Assembly (NCBI GenBank): GCA_002394635.1
Contig: DGUK01000027.1
Coordinates: forward strand, 1 to 6,513
Reading direction: 5' to 3'
Source of the DNA: Faecalitalea sp. UBA4312
GTDB taxonomy: Bacteria; Bacillota_I; Bacilli_A; Erysipelotrichales; Erysipelotrichaceae
Length of the DNA: 6,513 nt
Both the position numbers and the translations under genes were made by a program. Of the stretch, positions 6,111 through 6,513 are shown one piece after another. How positions within the stretch are numbered: the stretch's first letter is position 1; each line of letters starts with the position of its first letter. Under the pieces are notes generated by a model. The model was given only the letters and a program-made list of their open reading frames with translations. It searched no databases and had not been told where the DNA came from.

Positions 6111-6512
6111 TCAAACGGAACCCAGTTTTCTGCATGTTCCACAGATACCAATCAGATTGATACTGCATTTTTCCACAAGATCCTCCGGATCCAGGCCTTC
6201 CATGTTGTTTCGATCGATCGGGATGGATCTCAGGTTTTTTACCTGCCCACAATGGCGGCAAATAAAGTGAGCATGCTCTGACATATCATAATCATAGCGC
6301 TCCGTATTGCCCGGTGTGATCACACGTTTGATCTTTCCTTCTTTTTCCAGAAACTTCAGGTTTCTGTAAACCGTAGCCAGACTCAAGGAAGGCATCGACT
6401 TTTTTAAGTTATCATAGATCATTTCAGCCGAAGGATGTTGCTCTGTAGAACATAAATATTCATAGATCTTATCTCTCTGGTTGGAATGTCTGGATTTTCT
6501 TACAGGTTCCAT
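6111..6512 (-). CDS. Fur-family metalloregulator, PerR-like transcriptional repressor
   Basis: A 133-residue DNA-binding repressor, slightly shorter than the 140-150 usual for PerR/Fur. Residues 10-65 form the winged helix, with the recognition region LSLATVYRNLKFLEKEG at 43-59. HPSAEMIY (26-33) and RYDY (72-75) match the PerR regulatory-metal positions H37 and D85, and H80 and H82 in EHAHFICRHCG match H91 and H93. The fifth ligand, D104 in Bacillus subtilis PerR, falls at N93 here (QVKN). Structural zinc cysteines are C85, C88, C124 and C127. PerR senses peroxide by metal-catalysed His oxidation, so the Asn may alter sensing. The initiator ATG lies one base from the window end, so its ribosome site, promoter and a possible longer N-terminus cannot be seen; the start is plausible from family alignment. 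It faces the Rpn gene convergently. An Fe, Zn or Mn sensor within the Fur superfamily is the alternative. Confidence 0.85.
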   Translation of the reverse strand: MEPVRKSRHSNQRDKIYEYLCSTEQHPSAEMIYDNLKKSMPSLSLATVYRNLKFLEKEGKIKRVITPGNTERYDYDMSEHAHFICRHCGQVKNLRSIPIDRNNMEGLDPEDLVEKCSINLIGICGTCRKLGSV

Positions 6513-6513
6513 G

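Noticed and set aside
6045..6281. Short plus-strand open frames overlapping the PerR-like gene
   Set aside because: They start within the hairpin terminator region, lack a good ribosome site and run antisense to a well-conserved regulator.

Overview
The window reads as chromosomal DNA of a low-to-moderate G+C Bacillota, most likely an anaerobic gut member of the Erysipelotrichales or a related clostridial group. This is an inference from strong AGGAGG-type ribosome sites, a clostridial/gut-type flavin ene-reductase related to BaiCD/BaiH, a Firmicutes-type Rpn protein with a Gly-rich tetrapeptide tail, and a PerR/Fur-type regulator. No RNA genes, CRISPR array, insertion sequence or phage genes were seen.

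Layout: (1) Bases 109-3752, plus strand, hold a tight two-gene operon. It encodes an FMN/FAD/4Fe-4S ene-reductase of the dienoyl-CoA reductase/BaiCD-BaiH type, followed two bases after its stop by a class III (CaiB/BaiF-type) CoA-transferase of the long form. A candidate promoter lies at 44-73 and a 12-bp hairpin terminator at 3776-3807. Together the two proteins could load an unsaturated carboxylic acid onto CoA and reduce its activated double bond. The substrate cannot be read from sequence. (2) Bases 3808-4932, minus strand, encode a cation diffusion facilitator whose membrane metal site reads Asn-Asp/Asp-Asp, which points to Mn(II) export rather than Zn(II). It converges on the operon and shares the hairpin region with it. 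(3) Bases 5063-5968, plus strand and divergent from the transporter across 130 bp, encode an Rpn/PD-(D/E)XK nuclease-family protein with its own terminator at 5977-6003. (4) Bases 6111-6512, minus strand, encode a PerR-like Fur-family repressor at the window edge, ending at a long hairpin (6060-6104).

The most interesting signal is inside the Rpn gene. A perfect AAGGAGG at 5651-5657 precedes an in-frame ATG at 5669, which would give a separate 99-residue C-terminal protein carrying seven Gxxx tetrapeptide repeats. This is the gene-within-gene architecture known for Rpn toxin/intragenic-antitoxin antiphage systems. The metal exporter and the PerR-like regulator may both belong to metal and peroxide homeostasis, but no shared operator could be identified.
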